From the NCBI RefSeq assembly GCF_900100115.1, contig NZ_FNKL01000002.1, positions 682,001 through 746,000 of the forward strand: a DNA stretch of 64,000 bases. The letters run 5' to 3'. Made by a program: the position numbers and the translations under genes. This DNA comes from Chryseobacterium soldanellicola (lineage in GTDB: Bacteria; Bacteroidota; Bacteroidia; Flavobacteriales; Weeksellaceae). The notes below the pieces were generated by a model. It was not told the origin of the DNA. It did no database searches and worked only from the letters and a program-made list of their open reading frames with translations. Below are positions 42,780-52,500 of the stretch, piece after piece (position 1 is the stretch's first letter; each line of letters begins with the position of its first letter).

Positions 42780-44436
42780 ATTTCGATTGTATTGGTATGG
42801 TTATTTGAATAATTAATCCTCCTGTAGGATTTTTTTCAAAAGTAATATCTCCTCCAATGGTTTCAATACGGTTTTCCGTATTATATATTCCTGTGCCTTT
42901 TTGTTGGTTTAAATCACTAATTCCAACACCATTATCTGTATATTTTATTTTTAAAGCGTTATCGTTTTTCTCAAATTTTAAGGAAGTAAATTTTGCCTGG
43001 CTGTGTTTTTTCATATTAACGAGCAATTCCCGAATAATCTGATAGACCTCATCCTGATGAGATTCACTTAAGTTTTTCCAGATATTTTCATTGTTTCCGA
43101 CAAGATAGGTTTTTACATTCTCATTATTAAAAGAACCGATGAGGGTAGAAATTTTTTTGCTGAAATCCTTTTCTTCATTTTTAGAATCATGTTTTTCGTA
43201 GGAAATGTCGCGTGATTTTTCGTAGACAAATTCCAGTTCATCAAGCATTTCGTTTTTATCGATATTTTCCTGATTTTCAATTTTGGTCATCACCTGATAA
43301 ATCCCGTTGGCAACAACATCATGAACTTTCTTAGAGATCTTAAGCTGATTGTTTTTTATTTTTAATTCGTTTTCTTGTTTGAGTCTTTTTTGTCGTCTGC
43401 GATACCAAAATGAGCCCCCAATTAATATTAATATTAATGAGACAATTCCAATATCTTGTTTAAAACTTTTTGCTTTTAATCTTTGATAAGTAGCGTTTTT
43501 TGCTTCCAAATCATATCTCACTACAGCAAATTGATTCTTATCCCTGCTTCTTGCTATTTGAATACTGTCATTGATATAATTAAATCTTTTGAAGTTCTCC
43601 AAATAATTTTTAGGATCTAAAGTTATAATTTTCTGTAAAGCAATTACTTGATCATCAAAACTTTTGTTTTGAATAGCAGTTTGAAGCATTCTTTTAGCAA
43701 AATCTAATGAAAGGTTTTTATCTCTATTTAAATAATATTCAGATAAAGTTTCAAAACTTGAATTTTTCCCCCATTGATCATTTGTCTTTTCCCTAATTTC
43801 CAGGGCTTTGTAAAATTCTGGCACGGGATTATAGTTTTTATCATCAAGATATTTAGCCTTTGCAAAATTGTTTATTGCTCTTGAATAGTTAGAGCTGCTA
43901 TTAGTTAAAATTGCTTTTTTCAGATATTCTTTGGCAAGTTTTAAATTTCCTTGACTTATTAAAACATCACCAATATTATTATAACAGGTATATCTATCTT
44001 CATTATTATTGGCATATCCTAAAGCTTTTTTGTAATAAATATATGCGCTGTCAAAAACCTTAAGGTTATTAGATGCGATAGCCATATTATTATAATTTGA
44101 AGTTAATGTTTTTGTAACAGTAATATCTTTTTCGTCCTTAAGGAATTTATTTGATTCCAATGAAGTTTTAATAGATCCAAAAAAATCACCTTTGCTTGTT
44201 TGAATTTGTGCCATGTTAGCCAAAGCTCTTGCAGCACCAATAGAATCTTTATTATCTAAAAAAGAATTCTTTGCTAAATTAAAATTATAAAAAGCCGAAT
44301 CTAGAATATTTTTGTTATAGTATCCTTTTGCTTTATCAAAAAAAAAGTTTGTGGAAAGGTCAGGTTCTGTTGTTTTATTTTCCTTTTTACAGGAAAATAA
44401 TCCCATCAATAAAATAATTAATAGTAAGTGTTTCAT
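42772..44436 (-). CDS. TPR-containing sensor histidine kinase
   Basis: A protein of about 554 residues. The N-terminus has a lipoprotein-like signal (LLMGLFSC). Several tetratricopeptide repeats follow in the periplasmic part (about 30-300, e.g. DSAYIYYKKALGYANNN and GNLKLAKEYLKKAIL). One membrane segment (about 350-365) leads to a HisKA_3-type box KKVHDVVANGIYQ and an ATPase domain with RELLVNMKKHSQA, DNGVGI and GTGIYNTENRI. A frame extending to 44607 would overlap the small upstream gene and lacks sense; ATG 44436 gives a proper signal peptide. It pairs with the regulator downstream. Confidence 0.88.
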   Translation of the reverse strand: MKHLLLIILLMGLFSCKKENKTTEPDLSTNFFFDKAKGYYNKNILDSAFYNFNLAKNSFLDNKDSIGAARALANMAQIQTSKGDFFGSIKTSLESNKFLKDEKDITVTKTLTSNYNNMAIASNNLKVFDSAYIYYKKALGYANNNEDRYTCYNNIGDVLISQGNLKLAKEYLKKAILTNSSSNYSRAINNFAKAKYLDDKNYNPVPEFYKALEIREKTNDQWGKNSSFETLSEYYLNRDKNLSLDFAKRMLQTAIQNKSFDDQVIALQKIITLDPKNYLENFKRFNYINDSIQIARSRDKNQFAVVRYDLEAKNATYQRLKAKSFKQDIGIVSLILILIGGSFWYRRRQKRLKQENELKIKNNQLKISKKVHDVVANGIYQVMTKIENQENIDKNEMLDELEFVYEKSRDISYEKHDSKNEEKDFSKKISTLIGSFNNENVKTYLVGNNENIWKNLSESHQDEVYQIIRELLVNMKKHSQAKFTSLKFEKNDNALKIKYTDNGVGISDLNQQKGTGIYNTENRIETIGGDITFEKNPTGGLIIQITIPIQSKYV

Positions 44437-44463
44437 GAGGTTAGTTTTGGGTGCAAGGTAAGA

Positions 44464-44493
44464 AAAAGGACAGATTATACAATCTGCCCTTTT
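44464..44493 (-). terminator. Terminator of the small exported protein gene
   Basis: On the minus strand GGGCAGATT, loop GTAT, AATCTGTCC (one G-U pair), then TTTTTCTT. It separates the 74-residue gene from the kinase gene. Confidence 0.75.
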
Positions 44494-44497
44494 AATA

Positions 44498-44722
44498 TTA
44501 AGGATTTGGAGGGGTAAATGGAGGAGGTATTTGTCCTGTATTTCCACCCACAGGTCCGCCATCATCACCTGTTCCTGTGCCGGGATCTGTTCCTGTACCC
44601 GGATCACTCGGTCCGCCGTTTTGTACCGTTACCGGATCCTGGTTATTGTTATGACATGTTGTTGCGTTTCCGTTATTATGTGAGAATGCTAAGCCAAGTA
44701 GCATTAAAAAAAATTGTATCAT
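44498..44722 (-). CDS. Small exported Gly/Pro-rich protein
   Basis: A protein of 74 residues: a short hydrophobic start (MIQFFLMLLGLAFS), a segment NNGNATTCHNNNQDP, then low-complexity repeats DPGTGTDPGTGTGDDGG and a proline-rich end PPPFTPPNP. The hydrophobic start is short for a signal peptide, but export is likely. It has its own terminator and lies next to a repeat-dense regulatory spacer. No known family is recognised. Confidence 0.6.
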   Translation of the reverse strand: MIQFFLMLLGLAFSHNNGNATTCHNNNQDPVTVQNGGPSDPGTGTDPGTGTGDDGGPVGGNTGQIPPPFTPPNP

Positions 44723-44762
44723 TTTTTCAAAAAATTTAATGTTAAAGCATTCGTGTTCTTCC

Positions 44763-44894
44763 CTGCGAAACAGATCGCAGATAGTTTGACACGGTTAAAA
44801 AATTTCGAAGCGCTTCTTAAATTTTTTGGGAAGTAGAACCTTCAAAAACGGAAGAGAAACATCTGCTTCCCAACCCGGAGTTTTCTTCCGTTTT
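44763..44894. repeat. Dense cluster of inverted repeats, two of them interleaved
   Basis: CTGCGA/TCGCAG (44763-44780); a palindrome AAAAAATTT-GAAGCGCTTC-AAATTTTTT with short interruptions (about 44797-44827); TTGGGAAG (44826-44833) with CTTCCCAA (44866-44873); and AAAACGGAAGA (44845-44855) with TCTTCCGTTTT (44884-44894). The last two pairs are interleaved (A-B-A'-B'), the order of a pseudoknot. The spacer holds no convincing gene. Confidence 0.65.
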
Positions 44895-44993
44895 ATCCGG
44901 TGTTTTTTGAAATCAGTTTTGTAAATTTGTTTTTGTAATGTTTTGTTTATCAACTGATTTCTGATACAAATTTCTAGGAATTTTAGATGGTAT

Positions 44994-45060
44994 AACAGAC
45001 AATGAATAGACATCGATAGACATGAAATGGACAGGAATTTAATTACGGAAACCCGTAATG
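44994..45060. promoter_or_regulatory. Phased GACA repeats and palindrome: probable operator
   Basis: GACA occurs at 44998, 45009, 45019 and 45030, spaced 11, 10 and 11 bases, within copies of ATAGACAT. It is followed by the palindrome ATTACGG-AAAC-CCGTAAT (45042-45059), which ends 50 bases before the ATG at 45110. Helical phasing suggests cooperative binding of a regulator on one DNA face. Confidence 0.6.
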
Positions 45061-45109
45061 CGACACGGTAGAAAATCAAGTATTTTGTAATACCCTTAAA
45101 AACTAATAT

Positions 45110-45943
45110 ATGTCCAAAATAAAACTGTTAATCAATGAAGTATTTAAACAGGGCGAACGTGATTCAGGTTTAAAGAAAAAATATCCACTATCTCTCTATT
45201 TAAAAGTGCATCTTGAAACATTTAAGCTTTATATAGATGAAAAAACATTCGTAAGGTACTATGAAGCTTATGTTTTAGGGACAAATAAAGAAATGGATCC
45301 GGATCCAGACACACTCAATAAATTAAGTCAATATGTAGGCTTTAAAGATTTTGCAGATTTTTCCAGAACTTTTGTGAAAAAAGATGAAAATGCCAATAAA
45401 ACAACCGTAAAAATAAGTGTGGATGAAGATGAAGAATCTTTGACGGAAAAACTCTCCAAAATTATTATTAATATTACTAATGAACAGCATTTCAAAATGC
45501 CTGAATTCATAAAACAAAATGGATTTGGAATCGTTGAATTAACCTTTATCATGCTTCTTCTTACAGGAAATGTTGTATTTTCTAATAATAAAAATAATTC
45601 TTTTGGAATTATGTCAAATGCAGGTTCCTGGACAGATAAAAAATATATGTACTGGAATGGCGAGATCTATATTCCTACAGATAGCTCAGATGTAGGTCCG
45701 GAATTTAATGTTGTTGCAATCGACTTTTACAAAGTAAAACACTTTAAAAGAATCACAAGAAAAGATACTTTGACGGAAGAAAATGCTACTGGAAAAACCT
45801 GGTATTCAAAATACAATGGCGAGGTTGAATTTTTTACAGCGGATGGTGTAGATCCGGATACGGACAGAGAATTAAGAAAATCAACATCTCTTATTGTTAA
45901 TAAATATGCTGGACCACAAGCAGATTCCCTTCAAACCGAATAA
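45110..45943 (+). CDS. Unknown single-pass membrane protein
   Basis: A protein of 277 residues. The cytoplasmic N-terminal part (about 1-135) is helical, with YYEAYVLGTNKEMDPDPDTLNKLSQYVGFKDFADFSRTF, which looks like a small helix-turn-helix-like or protein-binding domain. One membrane segment lies at about 142-157 (VELTFIMLLLTGNVVF). The outer part (about 160-277) contains KKYMYWNGEIYIPTD and ends in a polar tail. This layout recalls a transmembrane sensor or anti-sigma-like protein, but no family is recognised. The upstream region carries the phased repeats and palindrome. Confidence 0.65.
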   Translation: MSKIKLLINEVFKQGERDSGLKKKYPLSLYLKVHLETFKLYIDEKTFVRYYEAYVLGTNKEMDPDPDTLNKLSQYVGFKDFADFSRTFVKKDENANKTTVKISVDEDEESLTEKLSKIIINITNEQHFKMPEFIKQNGFGIVELTFIMLLLTGNVVFSNNKNNSFGIMSNAGSWTDKKYMYWNGEIYIPTDSSDVGPEFNVVAIDFYKVKHFKRITRKDTLTEENATGKTWYSKYNGEVEFFTADGVDPDTDRELRKSTSLIVNKYAGPQADSLQTE

Positions 45944-46020
45944 AGAATTTCCTTCACAATTATTTAAACTTACCTTAAAACAAAACGAAAAATAATCCCT
46001 TACTTTCGTCCTATTTTAAG

Positions 46021-47808
46021 ATGAATAAAGGAATATTTTCACTTTTGCTTTTTGCTTTTTCAGTGTTTTCTGCTCAGAAACCGGTGCAGATTGCGTTTCT
46101 TTCGGATGTGCATTTTCAGGATTTGTATGGAAGCTTTTCGGATAGCGATTTTAAAGGAATTATCAATCCCCAAACAGGCAAGCCAACCATTCTGAGAACG
46201 ATGGATTCGCAATTGCATTCTACCCGGATTTTTAATGAAAATTATTTTGCGTTTCTGAAAGCATTAGATGATATTGCGGCAAAAGGAATTAAAATTGTAG
46301 CCATGCCCGGAGATTTTTCGGATGACGGACAAGCATACAACCTGCATGGGCTCCACAAAATTCTGGATCAGTATCACAAAAATTATGGCATTGATTTTTA
46401 CATCACCACGGGAAATCACGACCCGGTTGGTCCGTTTCGTCACGATGCGGGAAAAGATGATTTTCTAGGTGAAGACGGAAGTCCTCTAGGAATTTACAGC
46501 AAAGAAAATCTTGGAAAGACAAAGAATAAAATCATTACAAAAGACATTGCTGAATCTGGCTATTTAGAGATTTTGGATGAATTAAAAGCTTTTGGTTTTT
46601 ATCCTAAAAAAGAAAATCTCTATTGGAATACACCTTTCGATCAGGATTCTTATAAAAATTATTCATTTGAAAAGGCCTTTCAAAAAGCCGATTATTCAAA
46701 AAGAATGTATGAGGTTGAAAAAGGTTTTTCCGTGCCCGATCTGAGTTATGTTGTTGAACCTGTGAAAGGAATTTGGCTGATCGCCATCGATGGAAATACG
46801 TACATTCCAAAAAATCTTAATGGAAATCCCGATGATCCTGACAATTATCGCGGTGCAAGTATCGGTTATAATAATGTGCTGACCAATAAAAAGCATTTGA
46901 TCGAGTGGGTGAAAAAAATCACACAGGAAGCGAAAATTAACGGAAAAACTGTTGTCGCGTTCACCCATTATCCAATGATCGATTATAATGAAGGGGCAAC
47001 GAATGAAATTAAAAATCTGTTAGGCGAAAAGAAATGGCAGCTGGAAAGAGTTCCGGATGAAGAAGTAGCAAAAGCCTTTGCAGAAGCCGGTTTGCAAATA
47101 CATTTTGCAGGACACATGCACATCAACGATACAGGAATCCGGAAAATTGGAGATAAAATGTTGGTGAATGTTCAGGTTCCGTCATTGGCGGCGTATCTGC
47201 CAAGCTATAAAATTCTGACAATTCATTCTCCTGAAAAGATGGAAGTAGAAACGGAAGTTTTAAATGATGTTCCTCGTTTTGACGAATTATTTCCTTTGTA
47301 TGAAAAGGAATTTGAAGCATTAAGTAAAAACAAGAATAATATACTTTGGAATAAAGATATTCTGAAAACAAAATCCTACCATGATTTCATGCTGTTTCAC
47401 TTGAAAGAATTGGTTCGGTTGAGAATGATTCCAGATGATTGGCCGAAAGATTTTATTGAAAAAACGAAATCCTTAAATGGAGAAGATCTGCTTTTTCTCG
47501 CACAAAAATCAAACCCTGAATTCAAGCAAAAAATTAATTCAAAACCATTTACCCAATGGAATTTTGAAGACTTGCTATTTGATTTGTATAAATTCCAATC
47601 CGCAGACGAATTAGCAAAAAAAGACATTCCTAAAGAGAGGCTGCAACAGTATCAAACGCTGGAAAAGTTGTTTGAAACCAATCGATCTCAGGATACTTTC
47701 ATCATACAGTTAAAGTCTGTATTTAAAATACTTTCTTTACTGTCAAACGGAGATCCCGCAGATCATTTCGAAATAGATTTGAAAAAACATGAGATAAAAA
47801 GATTGTAG
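46021..47808 (+). CDS. Secreted metallophosphoesterase
   Basis: A protein of 595 residues with a signal peptide (1-18, ending FSAQ). The calcineurin-like metal-site motifs are in order: LSDVHFQD (D29, H31), PGDFSDDG, TGNHDPVG, AFTHYPM and FAGHMHIND. All metal ligands are present. The C-terminal 200 residues (from about 395) form an unrecognised helical part. Probable role is periplasmic or outer-membrane phosphodiester or phosphomonoester cleavage for phosphate acquisition. The substrate is unknown. Confidence 0.9.
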   Translation: MNKGIFSLLLFAFSVFSAQKPVQIAFLSDVHFQDLYGSFSDSDFKGIINPQTGKPTILRTMDSQLHSTRIFNENYFAFLKALDDIAAKGIKIVAMPGDFSDDGQAYNLHGLHKILDQYHKNYGIDFYITTGNHDPVGPFRHDAGKDDFLGEDGSPLGIYSKENLGKTKNKIITKDIAESGYLEILDELKAFGFYPKKENLYWNTPFDQDSYKNYSFEKAFQKADYSKRMYEVEKGFSVPDLSYVVEPVKGIWLIAIDGNTYIPKNLNGNPDDPDNYRGASIGYNNVLTNKKHLIEWVKKITQEAKINGKTVVAFTHYPMIDYNEGATNEIKNLLGEKKWQLERVPDEEVAKAFAEAGLQIHFAGHMHINDTGIRKIGDKMLVNVQVPSLAAYLPSYKILTIHSPEKMEVETEVLNDVPRFDELFPLYEKEFEALSKNKNNILWNKDILKTKSYHDFMLFHLKELVRLRMIPDDWPKDFIEKTKSLNGEDLLFLAQKSNPEFKQKINSKPFTQWNFEDLLFDLYKFQSADELAKKDIPKERLQQYQTLEKLFETNRSQDTFIIQLKSVFKILSLLSNGDPADHFEIDLKKHEIKRL

Positions 47809-47820
47809 TTTTTTTATTTT

Positions 47821-47920
47821 CCACAGATTTGACTTCGTCGAATTTACATTTCACGAATCGACACGGATTGGGTTTTATCTTTGTGCTATTCGTGAAAATA
47901 TTGGTGTTATTTGTGTTTGA
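47821..47920. repeat. Dispersed non-coding repeat, copy 1
   Basis: Starts CCACAGATTTGACTTCG and ends near TGTTATTTGTGTTTG. It matches, in inverted orientation, 55555-55640 with several substitutions. The rest of the 47809-48157 spacer holds AT-rich sequence with further fragments (e.g. GCTGCGCGAAGC) and the terminator of the next gene. No gene is seen. Confidence 0.7.
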
Positions 47921-48103
47921 AAATTTTTAAACGCAAAGATTAATTATTTAAACTTTTGAGTTTAGAAAGCAAAGGTAAATAAAATTTGCTGCGCGAAGCT
48001 TAAACGTGAGCTTAATCAAATCAATTTATTGATCCTCCTTTGCTCCTTAATATTACATTCTTAAAAAATCAACTTTGTGTTAAACTCCTAACCAAAATCA
48101 AAA

Positions 48104-48134
48104 AAAAGACTGCCCGAAAAATCAGACAGCCTTT
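48104..48134 (-). terminator. Terminator of the PI-PLC-like gene
   Basis: On the minus strand GGCTGTCTGA, loop TTTT, TCGGGCAGTC (paired with G-U pairs), then TTTTTTTTG. Confidence 0.7.
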
Positions 48135-48157
48135 CCCCTTTAATATGATTTTACAAT

Positions 48158-49225
48158 TTATTTTCCGTTGACGGGATTTCTCCTTTCGTAGGTATTATTG
48201 TCAAAACTAATTTTATAGTTTGACTTAAAAAGCTTACTCGGCTGGTAATAATCTGTCGTGATCACCTGCGCACCGCTTTCTTTTGCTTTTTCAAATCTTG
48301 AATAATCTTCTTTTCTCGCTTCCATCGTATCGGCATCGGCTCTTGTTCGGATGATATAGCCTTGTTTTACCAGATCATTAATCTTCGGACTTGGATCATT
48401 CATAAATAAAACTGCAGATTCAGGCGTTCCCGGAGCTGAATTGGTGAAAACCATTCTTCCTTTCAAAGAAGGATGTCCTTCCATATAAATATCTCTGTTT
48501 TCACTGTTGTTATCCAGTACAAACAGGAATTTTCCTTTGGCATCTTTTACGGTGGGCCAGTTTTTATGTAAAACGGCTTCGTTCAATGTTGTGTAAGAAC
48601 CGCGAATATCGTCAGGCGTAATGATTTTATTTTTACCTAAATATTTTTTTAACTCATTATCAAGATCATCAAAAAGTTTTGAAGTATAATGTTCCGGTTC
48701 TGTTCCGAATGTATTGGCTTTTCCGTCTTTTGGTTCAAGCGTGATAAAAACAGGATCGTGATCAGGGTGTGCATCAGACCATTTTTTAAGATCTTTTAAA
48801 CAATCTTCCAATGTGTAATATTGAGTCTGATAATCAATATCTGTAATGTGAATCATTTTATAGCCCGGTTTCTTCATTTTCCCTTCCGGATCGAATGGTT
48901 GTGTGGTTTTTACAAGGTCTAAAATTTTCGGATGGGCATATTTTCCGCCTTTGCTGTCTGCATACACATCAATTTCCAGATTTCTTAATCCTAAATCCAA
49001 TTGTTGAGGAATCGGAATATGTTCGTACTGAATTCTTGGAAGAAAATTCAACGTATCTTTTTTAGCTAAATAACTGTAAACTTCCGGAAGAATGGCTTTT
49101 TTATAAGAATTATGCGAGCCAATCACCTGGATTTGGTTAATTTTTAAATCATTCAAATTTTGAGATTGCGCCTGGAATAGGTTTAATGAAAATAAATACA
49201 AACCTATGAAAACTGCCTTTTTCAT
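48158..49225 (-). CDS. PI-PLC-like phosphodiesterase, C1-like family
   Basis: A secreted protein of 355 residues with a signal peptide (1-19, ending FQAQ). The first conserved block IQVIGSHNSYKKAI holds the first catalytic histidine, and the next blocks LDLGLRNLEIDVYAD, HITDIDYQ and VFITLEPKD hold metal-binding and catalytic residues of Ca2+-dependent PI-PLC-like enzymes. It ends with the TIM-barrel strands ...VITTDYYQPSKLF. It may hydrolyse phosphoinositide-like or glycerophosphodiester lipids. The true substrate is unknown. Confidence 0.85.
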   Translation of the reverse strand: MKKAVFIGLYLFSLNLFQAQSQNLNDLKINQIQVIGSHNSYKKAILPEVYSYLAKKDTLNFLPRIQYEHIPIPQQLDLGLRNLEIDVYADSKGGKYAHPKILDLVKTTQPFDPEGKMKKPGYKMIHITDIDYQTQYYTLEDCLKDLKKWSDAHPDHDPVFITLEPKDGKANTFGTEPEHYTSKLFDDLDNELKKYLGKNKIITPDDIRGSYTTLNEAVLHKNWPTVKDAKGKFLFVLDNNSENRDIYMEGHPSLKGRMVFTNSAPGTPESAVLFMNDPSPKINDLVKQGYIIRTRADADTMEARKEDYSRFEKAKESGAQVITTDYYQPSKLFKSNYKISFDNNTYERRNPVNGK

Positions 49226-49475
49226 TGCTTCAATTTTTGTAAGGCGAAATTAGGAAGACTTTTCGCCAGGCAAATTACATATTATGTTAAGTCTGTTTTA
49301 AGCTTTTGTAAATGCGAAAAATTAAACGTTTGTAATGTGTTGATAACTAATAGAATGATAATTTATCATTTTGGGATATTTATGTTTTGTTGATTTTAAC
49401 ATAATATTCTGTTAAAACGATTTCGTGGTATATCCTTTTACTTTGTATGCCGAAAATGAAACGAATAAAGGTTAT

Positions 49476-49514
49476 AAAAAAACCACTGTTGCGGCAACAA
49501 CAGCGGCTTTTTTA
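49476..49514 (+). terminator. Terminator-like hairpin in the susC leader
   Basis: CC-A-CTGTTG (49483-49491), loop, CAACAG-C-GG (49498-49506), then CTTTTTTAT, preceded by a run of seven A. It lies about 40 bases before the susC start and after a weak -7-like TTACTTTG near 49437-49444. It could be an attenuator or the end of a short leader RNA. The rest of the 49226-49555 spacer is AT-rich with no gene. Confidence 0.65.
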
Positions 49515-49555
49515 TAAGCAATGTAACGTTGATCACAATTACTTTACTTAAAAAT

Positions 49556-52500
49556 ATGTACCACAAAATTAATTTATTTAAGGTTAAAAAGCTAATTCCA
49601 ATAGCAATAATCTTTCTCGCAGCGGGCAATGCCCAGGCAGAAGGATTTACCAAGAATCACTTTGCTTTCTCGCAGGTGAGAGAAACGATCTCCGGAAGAA
49701 TTTTGGATCAGGAAGGATCAGCGATTGAAGGCGCAAAAATTACTGTTGTAGAAACGGGAGAAACGGCAACTTCCGATGCTTCAGGAAATTTCACGATTTC
49801 AGCTTCGGTCGGGCAGACTTTATCCGTTTCTTATGATGGATATCAGGCTCAAATCGTGAAAATTTCCGGAACTTCTGTTTTGATTAATTTAAAATCTAAA
49901 AAAGAAGCCACTTCTATTGAAGAGGTTACTCTTGTAGGTTACGGTTCCCAGAAAAAATCTGATTTAACGGGAGCTGTAAGTCAATTGAAGGCAGAAAATT
50001 TCAAAGAAGGAATGAATATTTCCGTTGATAATTTAATGCAGGGAAAAATTGCGGGTGTTCGTATCGTTCAGTCGAGCGGTGAGCCCGGAGCTGGAGTAAA
50101 TGTTTCGATCCGAGGAATCGGTTCCATCAGAAGCGGAAGTACCCCTTTATTTGTTGTAGACGGAGTTCCTTTGAGCAATGATGCGGTAAGCGCCCAAAGC
50201 CCGAATGTGGGGTTGGGAAATACACAGGCAAAAAATCCGCTGAACTTCTTGAATACCAGCGATATTGAATCTATTACTGTTTTGAAAGATGCGTCCGCAG
50301 CGGCAATCTACGGAGCAAGAGGTTCAAACGGTGTTGTTTTGGTAACCACGAAAAGAGGGAAGAAGGGAGAGCCGATGTTTACATACGATACCTATTTAGG
50401 TTTTTCTTCTGTAATAAAAAAATTAGATTTAATGACTGCTGATGAATACAGAGCAGCAGGAATAAATAAAGCGTACGACCACGGTGGAAACACAGACTGG
50501 CAGGATGAAATCTATAGAAATGCAGTTTCGTCAAACCACTCGATTTCATTTTCAAAAGCGACGGAAACGGGAAACTATTTTGCGTCAATTTCTCACATGG
50601 ACCAAGATGGTATCGTTCTGAACAGCAGCTTCAAAAGAACAACAGCCCGTTTGAATGCAGAAGAATCTTTCTTTGATAATAAAAGATTAAAAATTAAAGT
50701 AAATCTTACCGCGAGTGACATCAAGGAAACAGGAATTCCGAACGGAGGTAATGCAGGATCCGACGGCCAGGTAATTATCCACGCGTTGATGGCAAATCCT
50801 ACACGTTCTGTGTATGATGAAAACGGAAATTATACCAATTTCAACATGAATGCTCATTATAATCCTTTGTATTTATTGAGTGTTTATAATGATAAAACCA
50901 ATACATTCAGAGTGTTGGGGAATACGGAAGCGACGTTGAGAATTTTACCCGGATTAAATTATAAATTCAATTTAGGGATCGACAAAACAATGTCGGAAAG
51001 AAATACCACAATGTACCCGAATGTTACCGATAGAACACCAAAAGGAATGTACGTTCAGGCAAATCTGGATTCTTATAATGTGCTTTTGGAACATTATTTA
51101 ACCTATGATTTTAGTTTAAACAGAAATAACTTTAGCGTGTTAGGCGGCTTCTCTTATCAGAAATTCAAATCTACAGGCACTTATTTCGGAGTAAAAGATA
51201 TTGCGGCTCAGGGCGCGGGAATTGCTCCGGAAATTAATCCGGGATATTCAGGAACGGCATTTGTTCCGGGAGCGGGCTATGCTCAGGAAAACGAATTACA
51301 GTCGTATTTCGGAAGGGTAAATTACAATTTTGATAAAAAATATTTATTAACGGCTTCATTAAGAGCAGATGGTTCCACCCGTTTCGGAAAGAACAACAAA
51401 TACGGATATTTCCCTTCTGTGGCTGTGGGCTGGACGATGTCTAATGAAAATTTCTTAAAAGATTCTCAATTTATCAATGAATTAAAATTAAGAGGAAGCT
51501 GGGGACAGACCGGTAACCAGGAAGTTCCGAACAAAATTACACAGGCGAGCTCTTCACTGACGCAGGCCGCAGGATATTATTTATATGATAATTTAAATCT
51601 GATCAACGGAGTTTCGATCAACAGAACCGTAAATCCTGATCTGAAATGGGAAGTTGTGGAGCAAACCAATATCGGTGCAGATTTCAGTTTATTAAAAAAT
51701 AAATTGTATGGCTCATTGGAATATTACCACAAAATAACGAAAGATCCTATTTTAAATATTCCTTCAAGCCCTCTGAGCCCTACAAGTACAGTTTGGAGAA
51801 ATGTTGATGCGCAGATCGTTAATAAAGGTTTTGAATTCTCTTTAGGTTCAGAAATTATTAAAAATGAAAATTTTACCTGGAACTTTGATGTAAACGGAGC
51901 AACGGTAAATAATGTGGTGAAAGATCTTCCTGTTTCCGCGATTTATTCCGGAGAAGTTTCAGGACCAGGGCTTTCAGGAGTTACAGCCAATATTTATAAA
52001 AATGGTTACGAAGCCGGATCTTTTTACATGTATAATTATTTGGGAGTTGATGCCAACGGAAAATACATCTATGAAGACATCAATGCAGACGGAAGAATCG
52101 ATCAGAATGACAGAAAGATTTTTGAAGGCGCGCTTCCGAACTTTACTTTCGGGATTAATTCTTACATGAAATACAAGAAGTTTGATTTTGCATTCTCTTT
52201 CATCGGGCAAACGGGAGGTTATCTGGTAAATAATACAGCCCTGGATTTAAATATCAACAACTTGGCTTCAGACAGAAACGTTTTGAAAAATTTCTACGAT
52301 TCCGGGGCAAATTTCACAAACCAACCGCAATTATCTTCTTTATATCTTGAAAAATCAGACTTTCTGCGTCTGAACAATGTAAGATTAGGATATACTTTTG
52401 ATATGAATCAGTTAAAATTCCTGAAAAGCATCAATCTTTATGTAAGCGCGCAGAATTTATTTACGATTACCAGCTATACGGGGTATGATCCGCTTGTGGA

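Noticed and set aside
44795..45079. Minus-strand frame of 94 residues in the regulatory spacer
   Set aside because: It runs through the inverted repeats and phased repeats, has no ribosome-binding or domain signal, and its composition is unlike a real protein.
49476..49514. Known riboswitch upstream of susC
   Set aside because: No conserved core of the cobalamin, TPP or other riboswitches I know could be found; only a simple hairpin is present.
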